Positions 22,064-39,452 of a stretch of 64,000 nucleotides of DNA are shown in pieces; position 1 is the first letter of the stretch; every line of letters starts with the position of its first letter. The stretch comes from Bordetella parapertussis. Lineage in GTDB: Bacteria; Acidobacteriota; Terriglobia; Bryobacterales; Bryobacteraceae. The DNA lies in the NCBI GenBank assembly GCA_943328975.2, contig CALQCC020000011.1:1-64000 (forward strand), given 5' to 3'. Under the pieces are notes generated by a model. That model searched no databases. It had not been told where the DNA came from and saw only the letters and a program-made list of their open reading frames with translations. The translations under genes and the position numbers were made by a program.

Positions 22064-22108
22064 TTGACGCCACCTACAATGTCGCTTATTATTAGACGCC
22101 TGTCTAAT
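22064..22108 (+). promoter_or_regulatory. Sigma70-like promoter overlapped by palindromic operator
   Basis: TTGACG (22064-22069), 17 nt, TATTAT (22087-22092); palindrome ATTAGAC-gcct-GTCTAAT (22091-22108). Confidence 0.65.
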
Positions 22109-22130
22109 TAGAATCACACTCAACTCTTCG

Positions 22131-22421
22131 ATGAGCAGCAACGACACATTCCGCGCTTTGGCCGATCCCACCCGTCGCGAAATCCTCGACCTGCTTCGCC
22201 ATGGGGAAATGACCGCCGGAGCGTTAGCGGAAAAGTTCGACATGACCAAGCCCTCCATGTCGCATCACTTCACCGTTCTGAAGGAAGCGGACCTCATCAC
22301 CAGCCGTCGCGACGGGCAGCAAATCTGGTACGCCTTGAACACCACCGTGGTGCAGGACGTTCTGGCATGGGCCATGCGCTTGACTGGAGAGGGCAAAAGC
22401 GGAGGGAAACGAAAGCAATGA
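22131..22421 (+). CDS. ArsR-type autorepressor, SdpR-like
   Basis: FRALADPTRREILDLLRHGEMTAGALAEKFDMTKPSMSHHFTVLKEADLI. Confidence 0.88.
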   Translation: MSSNDTFRALADPTRREILDLLRHGEMTAGALAEKFDMTKPSMSHHFTVLKEADLITSRRDGQQIWYALNTTVVQDVLAWAMRLTGEGKSGGKRKQ

Positions 22422-23062
22422 ATAAATACTATCTGGCTTCAATCCTGCTCACTCTGGCAGCACTCGCCGCGACCATCGTCGCTTATCCGGAACTGCCCGC
22501 CTCTGTTCCCACGCATTGGAACATCCATGGCGAGGTCAACGGCGTCAGTCCCAAGTGGGCGCTCTACCTGCTCGGCCCTGGACTGATGGGCGGCATGGTG
22601 CTGCTGACTTGGCTGCTCCCCTGGCTATCGCCGCAGAAGTTTGAAGTAGAGAGTTTTCGAGCCACTTACCTTCAAGTGATGCTACTCACGATCGGCCTGC
22701 TCGGCTATTGCTACGCCGTCATTCTCTGGACCGGCGTAGGCAACAGCTTGAACGTGGGCCACGCGATCATGGGCGGCGTCTGTGTGTTGTTCGTCCTGGT
22801 CGGAAACGTGATGGGAAAGATTCGCCGCAATTTCTTCATCGGCGTCAGAACGCCATGGGCGCTGGCCAACGAACGCGTGTGGAATGCCACGCATCGCTTC
22901 GCCGCAAAAACCATGGTGCTGGGGGGCCTGGCGGGCGTCGCCCTCATGGCAGCAGGACTGGACGGCTGGCCCTCTGTCACTGCGATCATGACGGGAGCGC
23001 TAGCTCCTGTGCTCTATTCGCTCTATTTCTACAAACAACTGGAGCGACGCGGAGAGCTTTAG
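22418..23062 (+). CDS. SdpI/DUF1648-like membrane protein
   Basis: PELPASVPTHWNIHGEVNGVSPKW; hydrophobic segments; RRNFFIGVRTPWALANERVWNATHRFAAK; ATGA overlap with the ArsR gene. Confidence 0.88.
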   Translation: MNKYYLASILLTLAALAATIVAYPELPASVPTHWNIHGEVNGVSPKWALYLLGPGLMGGMVLLTWLLPWLSPQKFEVESFRATYLQVMLLTIGLLGYCYAVILWTGVGNSLNVGHAIMGGVCVLFVLVGNVMGKIRRNFFIGVRTPWALANERVWNATHRFAAKTMVLGGLAGVALMAAGLDGWPSVTAIMTGALAPVLYSLYFYKQLERRGEL

Positions 23063-23074
23063 CCGCATCTTGAG

Positions 23075-23350
23075 CTACCCGCGTTCGACGATCAAGAAAC
23101 CCGTCTCCACCCGGCCGCTCATAATCCGATTCCAGATCACCCGAGCATGTCCGACAGCTTCCCGGTGTGCGAACTCCAGTACTTGCCCCGGCTCTAGTGA
23201 GGCGTCGCCATGAGCCATGCGGAAGCCGCTCTCGCTCACGTCGACCAACTGCCCTTGGACCTCCGCCCGAACCGTCTGGATCGTCACCGAGCCCTTCGCT
23301 TGCCTGCGAGGTTCACGGCGCAATTCACGCGGGCTGGCAAGTGTGCTCAT
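23075..23350 (-). CDS. PilZ domain protein
   Basis: RREPRRQAKGSVTIQTV...GQLVDVSESGFRMAHGDASLEPGQVLEF matches RxxxR and DxSxxG PilZ motifs. Confidence 0.75.
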   Translation of the reverse strand: MSTLASPRELRREPRRQAKGSVTIQTVRAEVQGQLVDVSESGFRMAHGDASLEPGQVLEFAHREAVGHARVIWNRIMSGRVETGFLIVERG

Positions 23351-24354
23351 GCGACCCCCACATGCTCGGAACTGAATTCGCCTTGATACGCTTTGAGCTT
23401 GCGGCTCAGTGTCCGCCGCGAGATGCCGAGCTGCTCCGCCGCGCGCTGCTGATGCCCGCCTACTTTGGACAGCGCCTCGAAGATCATCCGACGCTCCATC
23501 CCATCCAGACTCGGATCGGCCTGGACCGGCGCACTCCCGTTCTGTACCACCATGGTGCGGAACCGCAGATCTGCCGCTTCCACTTCGGAACCAGTTATCA
23601 GCACTGCCGCGTGCACCACTGTGTTCCGCAATTCCCGAATGTTTCCCGGCCACGGATGCGCTTCCAAGCGCGCCAGTGCGGCGTTCGACAACGTCATGGA
23701 GGGATCGTGCTGGGCGAGGAAGTACTTCGCCAATGGACCGATGTCCTGCCGGCGCTCGCGTAAAGGAGGCACCGTCAACGTCACCTGACTCAGCCGATGA
23801 TACAGATCCCCGCGAAACTTACCCGCCTCTACCGCGCGTTCCAAATCTTGATTGGTAGCCGCCACCACGCGAACATCCACGGCCACTTTCTTCACGCCAC
23901 CCAAACGATAATAAGGAACTCCGTCCAACACGCGTAGCAGCTTCACCTGCATGCGTGGCTCCAACTCCGCCACTTCGTCGAGGAAGATCGTGCCCTGATG
24001 CGCCAACTCGAACAGACCCTGCTTGGCCGTCTCCGCTCCGCTGAACGCGCCCTTCTCGTGCCCGAACAACTCGCTCTCCAGTAACTGCTCCGGTAGCGCC
24101 GCGCAACTCAGATCCACCCATGGCTTCTGCGTTCGCAGAGAGTAATGATGCAGCGCACGCGCAACCATCTCTTTGCCCGAACCGCTTTCGCCGGTGATTA
24201 ACACCGACGCGTTCGTGCGCGCGATTCGCTCCACCTGTCCCATCAAGTGAGACATAGCATCGCTGGCAACGATCGCAGTCATGCCCAGAAACACGTGCGG
24301 ATCCTGGTGTCGCTGGCCGCGCGTCTCTGCCCCGAGTTGGTAAGCCGATCCCAT
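23347..24354 (-). CDS. Sigma54-dependent transcriptional activator lacking a receiver domain
   Basis: GESGSGKEMVARALH, GHEKGAFSGAETAKQGLFELA, GTIFLDEVAEL, Fis-type HTH C-terminus AAEQLGISRRTLSRKLK. Confidence 0.88.
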   Translation of the reverse strand: MGSAYQLGAETRGQRHQDPHVFLGMTAIVASDAMSHLMGQVERIARTNASVLITGESGSGKEMVARALHHYSLRTQKPWVDLSCAALPEQLLESELFGHEKGAFSGAETAKQGLFELAHQGTIFLDEVAELEPRMQVKLLRVLDGVPYYRLGGVKKVAVDVRVVAATNQDLERAVEAGKFRGDLYHRLSQVTLTVPPLRERRQDIGPLAKYFLAQHDPSMTLSNAALARLEAHPWPGNIRELRNTVVHAAVLITGSEVEAADLRFRTMVVQNGSAPVQADPSLDGMERRMIFEALSKVGGHQQRAAEQLGISRRTLSRKLKAYQGEFSSEHVGVA

Positions 24355-24565
24355 CTGTATCTTCCTAACTATCGTCTGTATCCAACAGCACTGCCCTCCG
24401 GCGAAGACCTTAGGTCGAAGGAGTATTCTGCCCCGCTCCCTGAGACAGTATGTCGCACGGCAACTACCGCGAACGGGCCAATCTGTCGCCTCCACTTCAC
24501 CGGGCTCTCTCCCCTGAATGCCGTATGCCCTTGTTTCATCGACACTTTGTCGTGGCCAGCCGTTT

Positions 24566-24579
24566 GGCCACCCCCGTGC
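24566..24579 (+). promoter_or_regulatory. Candidate sigma54 promoter (GG-N10-GC)
   Basis: ttGGccacccccgtGCatt about 30 nt upstream of the 24610 start codon. Confidence 0.4.
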
Positions 24580-24609
24580 ATTGTTGTAGACAAATTCCCT
24601 GTGGATAGC

Positions 24610-27156
24610 ATGAGTCCTTCTTTAGACATCGAGCGCGCTGCCGCTGCTTCCCTGCCCGCGCTTTCGCCGGCCGCAGGCCGCTTCAGCAACCTCGTCGTCA
24701 TTTCCGGAACCGCCGTGCTCGCAACGAGTCTCGCGTTCTGGAGCTCGCCGGACATCCTCAAGTACCTCACCTTTCTCACCGTCGCCATCATCCTCTCCGC
24801 TGCCCGCACCGCCTCCACCACGGGAGCCGTAACGCTCTCCGCGTCCCTCATCGTCGTGCTCTTCGGAGTCGCCGAACTCACCTTGCCGGAAACGGTGTTG
24901 TTGGCAGCCCTGGCGACCCTGCTGCCCGCGCTGTGGAATCACATTCGGTCCGCACCGCAAAAGAACATTGGCTTCGAGACGGCGCTGGCCGCTGCCTCTG
25001 CCGGATTCGCCGCCCGAGTCTTTGAGTCCCAGTCCTTGATCGATCTGGGCCTCAACTCAATCCTCCGGCTCGGAATCGCGACTCTCGTCTTGGTCTACGT
25101 CGGAACCACTCCGAGCATCGGACTGTTCGCGCTCGATCGGTCTCGCTCCTTCGGTCGCCTGTGGCTTCAGGAAACCGGTTGGGCCCTGCCTTACTATCTG
25201 GGCGGCGCCCTGCTCGCGTTCCTGATGAGCGCCCTCAGCGGCTTCGCCGGTTGGCCCACCGTCGTGGCCACTGGACCCGTCGTGTACATCATCGGTCGCG
25301 CCTACCGGCTCTATCTGCACCGTTTGCAGGACCAGAAGTTGCACGCTGAAGAAATGGCTTCGCTCCACCTGCGCACCATCGAAGCACTCGCGCTGGCTAT
25401 CGCCGCCAAGGACCAGACCACGCATGACCATCTCAAGCGCGTCCAGGTCTATGCCCGCGAACTGGCCAAGGAGCTCGGCCTCACCGCAGCGGAACAGGAA
25501 GCACTGCAAGCCGCCGCTCTGCTGCACGATATCGGCAAGCTGGCGGTACCCGAGCACATCATCTCCAAGCCCGGCCGCCTCACTCCGGACGAATTCGAGA
25601 AGATGAAGATTCATCCCACCGTGGGCGCGGAGATCCTGGAGCGTGTGCGCTTCCCCTACCCGGTTGCACCCATCGTCCGCACCCATCACGAAAAGTGGGA
25701 CGGCACTGGATATCCCGCTGGACTGCGTGGAGAAGAAATTCCGATCGGCGCGCGCATTCTATCCGCCGTCGATTGCCTGGACGCGCTGGCATCGGACCGC
25801 CAGTATCGTCGCGCACTACCTCTGACCGAAGCCATGAAGATCGTGCAATCGGAATCGGGAAAGGCCTACGATCCGCGCATCGTCGACATCCTGGCACGGC
25901 GGTACGTCGAGCTCGAGCAGATGGCAAATGTAACCCCGGAACCGAAACAAACCAAGCTGTCCACGGACGTCAAAGTGGAGCTTGGCGAAGCTCCTGCCGT
26001 CGGCTTCGAATCCGCCAAAGCGGCTTCTGTCTCCGTCGATGGCAAGGCCAAGCCGGTGGACTTCCTCAACTCCATCGCTTCGGCCCGGCAGGAAGTTCAG
26101 ACACTCTTTGAAATCGCACAAGACCTAGGGAACTCGCTCAGCCTCGACGAAACATTATCTGTACTCAGTGTTCGACTCCGCCGGATCATTCCGCACAGCT
26201 CGCTAGCAATCTGGCTGCAGAATGGCGATACGCTCACTCCCGCCTACGTCCACGGCGAGGATTACCGCCTGCTCTCGTCACTGGCCATTCCGGTGGGCCA
26301 AGGTCTATCGGGCTGGGTGGCGGAAAACGGCAAACCCATCGTCAACGGAAACCCCACGGTGGAATCCGGGTATCTCAACAACCCGACCATCACCTCGACG
26401 CTACGCTCCGCCGTCGCGGTGCCCCTGGAAGGCAACGGCCGCAACGTCGGAGTCCTCTCGCTGTATCACGTGGACCGTGATGCCTTCACCCGCGACCACC
26501 TGCGCATCCTCAGCGCCATCAACACCAAGATCGGCATGGCCATCGAGAACGCCCTCCGCTTCCGCCAGGTGGAGGATACTGCCACCACGGACTTCATGAC
26601 GTCCTTGCCCAACGCTCGGTCACTGTTCCTGCAACTCGACTCCGAACTAGCCCGAGCCAAGCGCAACGACGTCCCCCTCACTGTTCTTGTACTGGACATG
26701 GACGGACTCAAGACCATCAACGATCGCTTCGGCCACCTCGAAGGCAACCGCATTCTGGGCCAGGTCGCGGCCGGACTCAAATCCGCCTGCCGTGAATACG
26801 ACTATGTAGCGCGCATGGGCGGCGATGAATTCGTCGTCCTCATGCCCGGCCTGCGCGCCACCGACACCCAGGCGCGGGTCGACAACCTGCGGCAAGTCGT
26901 CGCTGACGCCGGCATTGGACTCTTCCCCGACAAGAACCTGACGGCGAGCATCGGCATTTCCAGCTACCCGCACGACGGCAACGACGCCGAACAGCTCCTG
27001 ACCGAAGCCGATCGCCGCATGTACCAGGAAAAGCAGCAGCGTAAAGAAGCCCGCAATCTAACCCCAACAAACCATTGGGCGGAACAGCTGGCGCCGATCC
27101 ATCAAGAACCGTACCCGCAAAAACCTATTGACACGTTCGCCTCTTATTCGCTATGA
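24610..27156 (+). CDS. Membrane HD-GYP / GAF / GGDEF protein
   Basis: LLHDIGKLAVPEHIISKPGRL, HHEKWDGTGYPAGL (HD-GYP), central GAF-like region, ARMGGDEFVVLMPG (GGDEF). Confidence 0.88.
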   Translation: MSPSLDIERAAAASLPALSPAAGRFSNLVVISGTAVLATSLAFWSSPDILKYLTFLTVAIILSAARTASTTGAVTLSASLIVVLFGVAELTLPETVLLAALATLLPALWNHIRSAPQKNIGFETALAAASAGFAARVFESQSLIDLGLNSILRLGIATLVLVYVGTTPSIGLFALDRSRSFGRLWLQETGWALPYYLGGALLAFLMSALSGFAGWPTVVATGPVVYIIGRAYRLYLHRLQDQKLHAEEMASLHLRTIEALALAIAAKDQTTHDHLKRVQVYARELAKELGLTAAEQEALQAAALLHDIGKLAVPEHIISKPGRLTPDEFEKMKIHPTVGAEILERVRFPYPVAPIVRTHHEKWDGTGYPAGLRGEEIPIGARILSAVDCLDALASDRQYRRALPLTEAMKIVQSESGKAYDPRIVDILARRYVELEQMANVTPEPKQTKLSTDVKVELGEAPAVGFESAKAASVSVDGKAKPVDFLNSIASARQEVQTLFEIAQDLGNSLSLDETLSVLSVRLRRIIPHSSLAIWLQNGDTLTPAYVHGEDYRLLSSLAIPVGQGLSGWVAENGKPIVNGNPTVESGYLNNPTITSTLRSAVAVPLEGNGRNVGVLSLYHVDRDAFTRDHLRILSAINTKIGMAIENALRFRQVEDTATTDFMTSLPNARSLFLQLDSELARAKRNDVPLTVLVLDMDGLKTINDRFGHLEGNRILGQVAAGLKSACREYDYVARMGGDEFVVLMPGLRATDTQARVDNLRQVVADAGIGLFPDKNLTASIGISSYPHDGNDAEQLLTEADRRMYQEKQQRKEARNLTPTNHWAEQLAPIHQEPYPQKPIDTFASYSL

Positions 27157-27179
27157 TCTTCTCCTAGGCGAACACCTAG
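27128..27179 (+). promoter_or_regulatory. Sigma70-like promoter with downstream palindrome
   Basis: TTGACA (27128) 18 nt TATGAT (27152-27157); CTAGG-cgaaca-CCTAG at 27164-27179. Confidence 0.6.
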
Positions 27180-27196
27180 CGAAGGAGAAGGCGAAT

Positions 27197-28096
27197 ATGT
27201 CTTCAAACATCCGTATCGGAACCGCCGGCTGGTCGTACCCGCACTGGAACGGACTGGTCTATCCTACCTCTCGTGGAACTGGGTTCCACCCTCTCGAACT
27301 GATCGCCCGCCATACGGACACCGTCGAGATCAATAGCTCCTTTTATCAACAGCTTAAGCCGGAAGTGGTCAAGCTGTGGGCGAAGAAAGTTGCCCGCAAT
27401 CCCAACTTCCAGTTCACCGCCAAACTGCACCAGCAGTTCACCCATCAGCGCGATCTGAACGACGCCGACGTAGCGGCTTTCAAGGAGGGTTTGTACCCCT
27501 TGTTGCGAGCTGGAAAGCTCGGCGCGCTATTGATGCAATTCCCCTGGTCTTATAGATTTACCGAAGAGAACCGCGACTTCTTTATCCGAGTCCGCCGGGC
27601 CTTCCACGAGTTTCCCTTGGTTGCGGAAATGCGCCACAGTAGCTGGATGGCGGAGGAAGCGCAGGGAGTGTTTCTCGACTACAAAGTGGGCTTCTGCAAC
27701 ATCGATCAGCCCGCCTACACCCGAGCCATGCCCCCCACTGCACTTTTGACCTCCGCCGTCGGCTACGTGCGTATGCATGGGCGCAACCCGAAGAATTCCC
27801 TGGGCGCGTACGAAGTCGGCGCGGCCCGTATGCGGCAGCATGACTATCTCTATTCCGAAGCCGAACTGACCGATTGGGCCGAACGCATTGATCGCATCAG
27901 CCGCTTCGCACCGAATACATTCGTAATCTTCAATAACGATGCTGCGGCGAAGAGCTTCGTGAACAGCCTACAACTCAAGGAGATGCTGGGGTCTCGGAGG
28001 ATCCCAGCCCCGCTCGACCTGCGCCGCAAGTATCCGGTGGAGTTGGAGCACATGGGTCCGATGCAGGCGCAGCAGTGGTTGTTCCCGGCAGCGTAA
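27197..28096 (+). CDS. DUF72 domain-containing protein (YecE-like)
   Basis: IRIGTAGWSYPHWNGLVYP...EINSSFYQQLKPEVVKLWAKKVARNPNFQFTAKLHQQFTH; VIFNNDAAAKSFVNSLQL. Confidence 0.88.
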   Translation: MSSNIRIGTAGWSYPHWNGLVYPTSRGTGFHPLELIARHTDTVEINSSFYQQLKPEVVKLWAKKVARNPNFQFTAKLHQQFTHQRDLNDADVAAFKEGLYPLLRAGKLGALLMQFPWSYRFTEENRDFFIRVRRAFHEFPLVAEMRHSSWMAEEAQGVFLDYKVGFCNIDQPAYTRAMPPTALLTSAVGYVRMHGRNPKNSLGAYEVGAARMRQHDYLYSEAELTDWAERIDRISRFAPNTFVIFNNDAAAKSFVNSLQLKEMLGSRRIPAPLDLRRKYPVELEHMGPMQAQQWLFPAA

Positions 28097-28106
28097 AACG
28101 GGGGAG

Positions 28107-28757
28107 TTAGAACTTCACAATGATGCTGCCAACCCGAGGATTGAGTTTCTGGATAATAGGGTTGGCGGAGGAACGCACCCCCTCCAAAGATGCGAAGTCT
28201 GTCTCATCCTTCGTCAATCTAGGCAGAAAGTTGCCTTGCGAATCCTCACGTGGAATTAGCCGGATGCTGACGCCCTGAAGTTCCGCTTCCAGGTTTCCGC
28301 CTTCCCACGAAATCACCCACCCGCCGTCTTCCGGCCCCCAAGTTGTCATCGAGAAGGCACGTTTATTGCGTCTCTCCAGTTCCTTAATTGTGAGGTTTTC
28401 TCGAATGCCACGCACAGTGCGCCACACACATGTATTTTCACTCAGGCCATGGCAGAGGTAGACGCGGGAAGGATGAGACGGCGATTCTTCGTTCCAGACG
28501 ACGATCAACTTTCGCTTTGGGTCCTGGTTGTAGAACACGGTCGCGCGTTCCCTACCGTCGATGGTGATGTCCACCTCGCGTGCCGCCGCGGACGGACCGA
28601 ATTGTCGCACTAATGATGCTTCGGTGCTTTGCTTGGTAACCGGGCCAACCCTGACTCCCGGCACGATCAAGCCATCCGCAGGTGGTGCCTTTGTCTGGGC
28701 GATCAGAACCCAGACGCAGGCCAGAAGAGCAATGATCACGACTCGAACGGAAAACAT
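28107..28757 (-). CDS. Secreted hypothetical protein
   Basis: 216 aa ORF with signal-like N-terminus MFSVRVVIIALLACVWVLIAQ. Confidence 0.55.
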   Translation of the reverse strand: MFSVRVVIIALLACVWVLIAQTKAPPADGLIVPGVRVGPVTKQSTEASLVRQFGPSAAAREVDITIDGRERATVFYNQDPKRKLIVVWNEESPSHPSRVYLCHGLSENTCVWRTVRGIRENLTIKELERRNKRAFSMTTWGPEDGGWVISWEGGNLEAELQGVSIRLIPREDSQGNFLPRLTKDETDFASLEGVRSSANPIIQKLNPRVGSIIVKF

Positions 28758-28778
28758 GGACCCATCCTATCAGTAACG

Positions 28779-28808
28779 AAAAAAGGGCGGACCGAAGGCC
28801 CGCCCTTT
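28779..28808 (-). terminator. Rho-independent terminator downstream of rpoC
   Basis: Minus strand AAAGGGCGGGCCTTCGGTCCGCCCTTTTTT: GC stem with UUCG-like loop and U-tract. Confidence 0.88.
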
Positions 28809-28827
28809 CTCTATTGCTTGAACCGAA

Positions 28828-33051
<4,224 letters not shown>

Positions 33052-33074
33052 GATGTCTCCTTGTGCTCCCTTTA

Positions 33075-37403
<4,329 letters not shown>

Positions 37404-37467
37404 GGGTATAGGTCCTCTAATTCACCAAGCGGTTACCGGCTCACGCAAGCCAGCGTACATGACGAGA

Positions 37468-37525
37468 CGAAGCCGAGACGGCTTCGCGAAAATAGCAATG
37501 CCCCGAGGTGCGAACACACCTCGGG
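37468..37525 (-). promoter_or_regulatory. Two tandem hairpins in rplL-rpoB intergenic region
   Basis: cgaagccg-aga-cggcttcg (37468-37486) and cccgaggtg-cgaaca-cacctcggg (37502-37525), both perfect inverted repeats. Confidence 0.6.
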
Positions 37526-37701
37526 CAGTTGATTCCAGCGCAGGGCATCGCTTATTAGACGACGACCCCGCAATTGTTCAGACGAAATGCCAAGCAATTC
37601 GCAGGAAGCAGAGTTCACTGTAGACGGTCCAACGTTCTTCCGGTAATCCAATGGTAACAAACGCCTTTTGACCGGTCAAACGGCGTGTCTTTGGACATGC
37701 C

Positions 37702-37729
37702 AAGGTGGCGAAGTTTCCTTCGCCGCCTT
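37702..37729 (-). promoter_or_regulatory. Hairpin just downstream of rplL (attenuator/processing candidate)
   Basis: Minus strand AAGGCGGCGAAG-GAAA-CTTCGCCACCTT; 12-bp stem with one mismatch, no U-tract. Confidence 0.55.
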
Positions 37730-37746
37730 AACAAAAGAACGAAGAA

Positions 37747-38121
37747 CTATTTTACGTCGACAGTGGCGCCGGCTTCGACGAACTTCTTCTTGATGGCTTC
37801 GGCTTCGTCCTTGGTCACGCCTTCTTTGATGTTCTTCGGAGCGCCGTCTACCAGGTCCTTGGCTTCTTTCAAGCCCAGGCTGGTCACTTCGCGAACAACC
37901 TTGATGACGTTGATCTTGTTGGCGCCTGCGCCCGTGAGAACAACCGTGAACTCGGTCTTCTCTTCCGCTGCCGGAGCCGCTGCACCAGCCGCCGCCGGAG
38001 CCGCCACAGAGGCAGCCGCCGCCGAAACGCCCAGCTTTTCTTCCAACATCTTCACTAGCTGCGACGCCTCGAGCAACGTCAAGCCTTGAATCTGATCCGC
38101 AATCGAATTAATGTCAGCCAT
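37747..38121 (-). CDS. rplL: 50S ribosomal protein L7/L12
   Basis: [42 protein letters not shown]. Confidence 0.98.
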   Translation of the reverse strand: MADINSIADQIQGLTLLEASQLVKMLEEKLGVSAAAASVAAPAAAGAAAPAAEEKTEFTVVLTGAGANKINVIKVVREVTSLGLKEAKDLVDGAPKNIKEGVTKDEAEAIKKKFVEAGATVDVK

Positions 38122-38159
38122 GGTATTCCCTCAATCTCCCAAAAATCTTTATGCCGCCG

Positions 38160-38687
38160 TTAAGCGGTGAACTTGTTTTCCTTGACGCCTTGATCCACCA
38201 CAACCGCCAGATTCCGAGCGACACCGTTCATCGCCGTAACCAACTGTTGCGCCGGAGCATTGATAACCCAGAGCAGCTTCGAGAAGAGCTCTTCCTTCGA
38301 CGGCAGCGACGCGAGGTCTTTGATCCCCGTGACATCCACCACTCGGCCTTCCACCAAACCTGCCTTGAAGACGAACGCCGGGTTTTCCTTGGCGTACACC
38401 GTCAATGCCTTGGCCAGTGCTACCGGGTCGCCCGAAGTATAGGCGATGGAGCACATACCCTTTAATTCCTTGAGCAACTCCTCGGAGCCGGAACCAACCG
38501 AGGCCTTCGCCGCGATCGTGTTCTTGACTACCTTGTAGCTGCCGCCCGCTCCACGCACCGTCTTACGGAGCGCGAAATCCTGGGCCACGGTCATTTTCTC
38601 GTAGCCAGCCAGGAATACGGTTTCTGCTTTGTCGAGCTCGACGCGCAAGCTCGCCAGATCTTTTTGCTTTTCCGGTTTCTTTTTCAT
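38160..38687 (-). CDS. rplJ: 50S ribosomal protein L10
   Basis: 175 aa; LRKTVRGAGGSYKVVKNTIAAKA; position between rplA and rplL. Confidence 0.95.
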   Translation of the reverse strand: MKKKPEKQKDLASLRVELDKAETVFLAGYEKMTVAQDFALRKTVRGAGGSYKVVKNTIAAKASVGSGSEELLKELKGMCSIAYTSGDPVALAKALTVYAKENPAFVFKAGLVEGRVVDVTGIKDLASLPSKEELFSKLLWVINAPAQQLVTAMNGVARNLAVVVDQGVKENKFTA

Positions 38688-38696
38688 TTTGCGTCC

Positions 38697-39404
38697 CTAT
38701 ACCTGCTTGGCGTTGTAAGAGGTCACATCCAGCGACACACCCGGCCCCATAGTGGAGCAGATCGTCCCAGTCCGCACATACTTACCCTTGGCGGCCGCAG
38801 GCTTCGCCTTCACCACTGCCTGGATCAGCGCATTGGCGTTTTCAAACAACTTCTCAGTGGAGAAGCTGACCTTGCCGACACCGACGTGCACAACGCCCGT
38901 CTTGTCGACACGGAACTCGACCTTACCAGCCTTCACTTCGCGCACCGCGTTGGCGATATCCGTAGTGACGGTTCCCGTCTTCGGGTTCGGCATCAGGCCA
39001 CGGGGACCCAATACTTTACCAAGGCGACCGACGCTACGCATCATGTCCGGAGTGGCGATCACGGCATCGTAATCAGTCCAGCCTTCGTTTTGAATCTTGG
39101 CTACCATGTCGTCGCCACCCACGAAATCAGCACCGGCTTCGGTGGCTTCTTTCAGCTTGTCGCCCGAGGCGATGACGAGGACTTTCTTGGTTTTGCCGAG
39201 ACCGTTGGGCAGCACGATGGTGCCACGCACCATTTGATCCGCATGTTTGGGGTCAACGCCCAAACGCAGATGGAGCTCCACGGTTTCATCGAACTTGGCG
39301 AACTTGACCTTCTGCACCAGAGGCACTGCTTCCTCTAACGTGTAGGGTCGTTCTTCAACAAGCTTAGCGGCGGCAGTAAATTTCTTGCCTGATTTTCTAC
39401 TCAT
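38697..39404 (-). CDS. rplA: 50S ribosomal protein L1
   Basis: [77 protein letters not shown]. Confidence 0.97.
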   Translation of the reverse strand: MSRKSGKKFTAAAKLVEERPYTLEEAVPLVQKVKFAKFDETVELHLRLGVDPKHADQMVRGTIVLPNGLGKTKKVLVIASGDKLKEATEAGADFVGGDDMVAKIQNEGWTDYDAVIATPDMMRSVGRLGKVLGPRGLMPNPKTGTVTTDIANAVREVKAGKVEFRVDKTGVVHVGVGKVSFSTEKLFENANALIQAVVKAKPAAAKGKYVRTGTICSTMGPGVSLDVTSYNAKQV

Positions 39405-39422
39405 GATTGGACTGGTCCTAAC

Positions 39423-39452
39423 GGCTTGTCTGGGCAGAATTGCCCTCAAGCC
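39423..39452 (-). promoter_or_regulatory. Candidate rplA leader hairpin (possible L1 autoregulatory site)
   Basis: Minus strand GGCTTG-A-GGGCA-ATTC-TGCCC-AGA-CAAGCC, two helices separated by an asymmetric internal loop, 18 nt upstream of rplA start. Confidence 0.45.

Noticed and set aside
24247-24609. N-terminal extension of the HD-GYP/GGDEF ORF
   Set aside because: It overlaps the divergent sigma54 activator start and a likely promoter region; MSPSLDIERAAA at 24610 is a better start.
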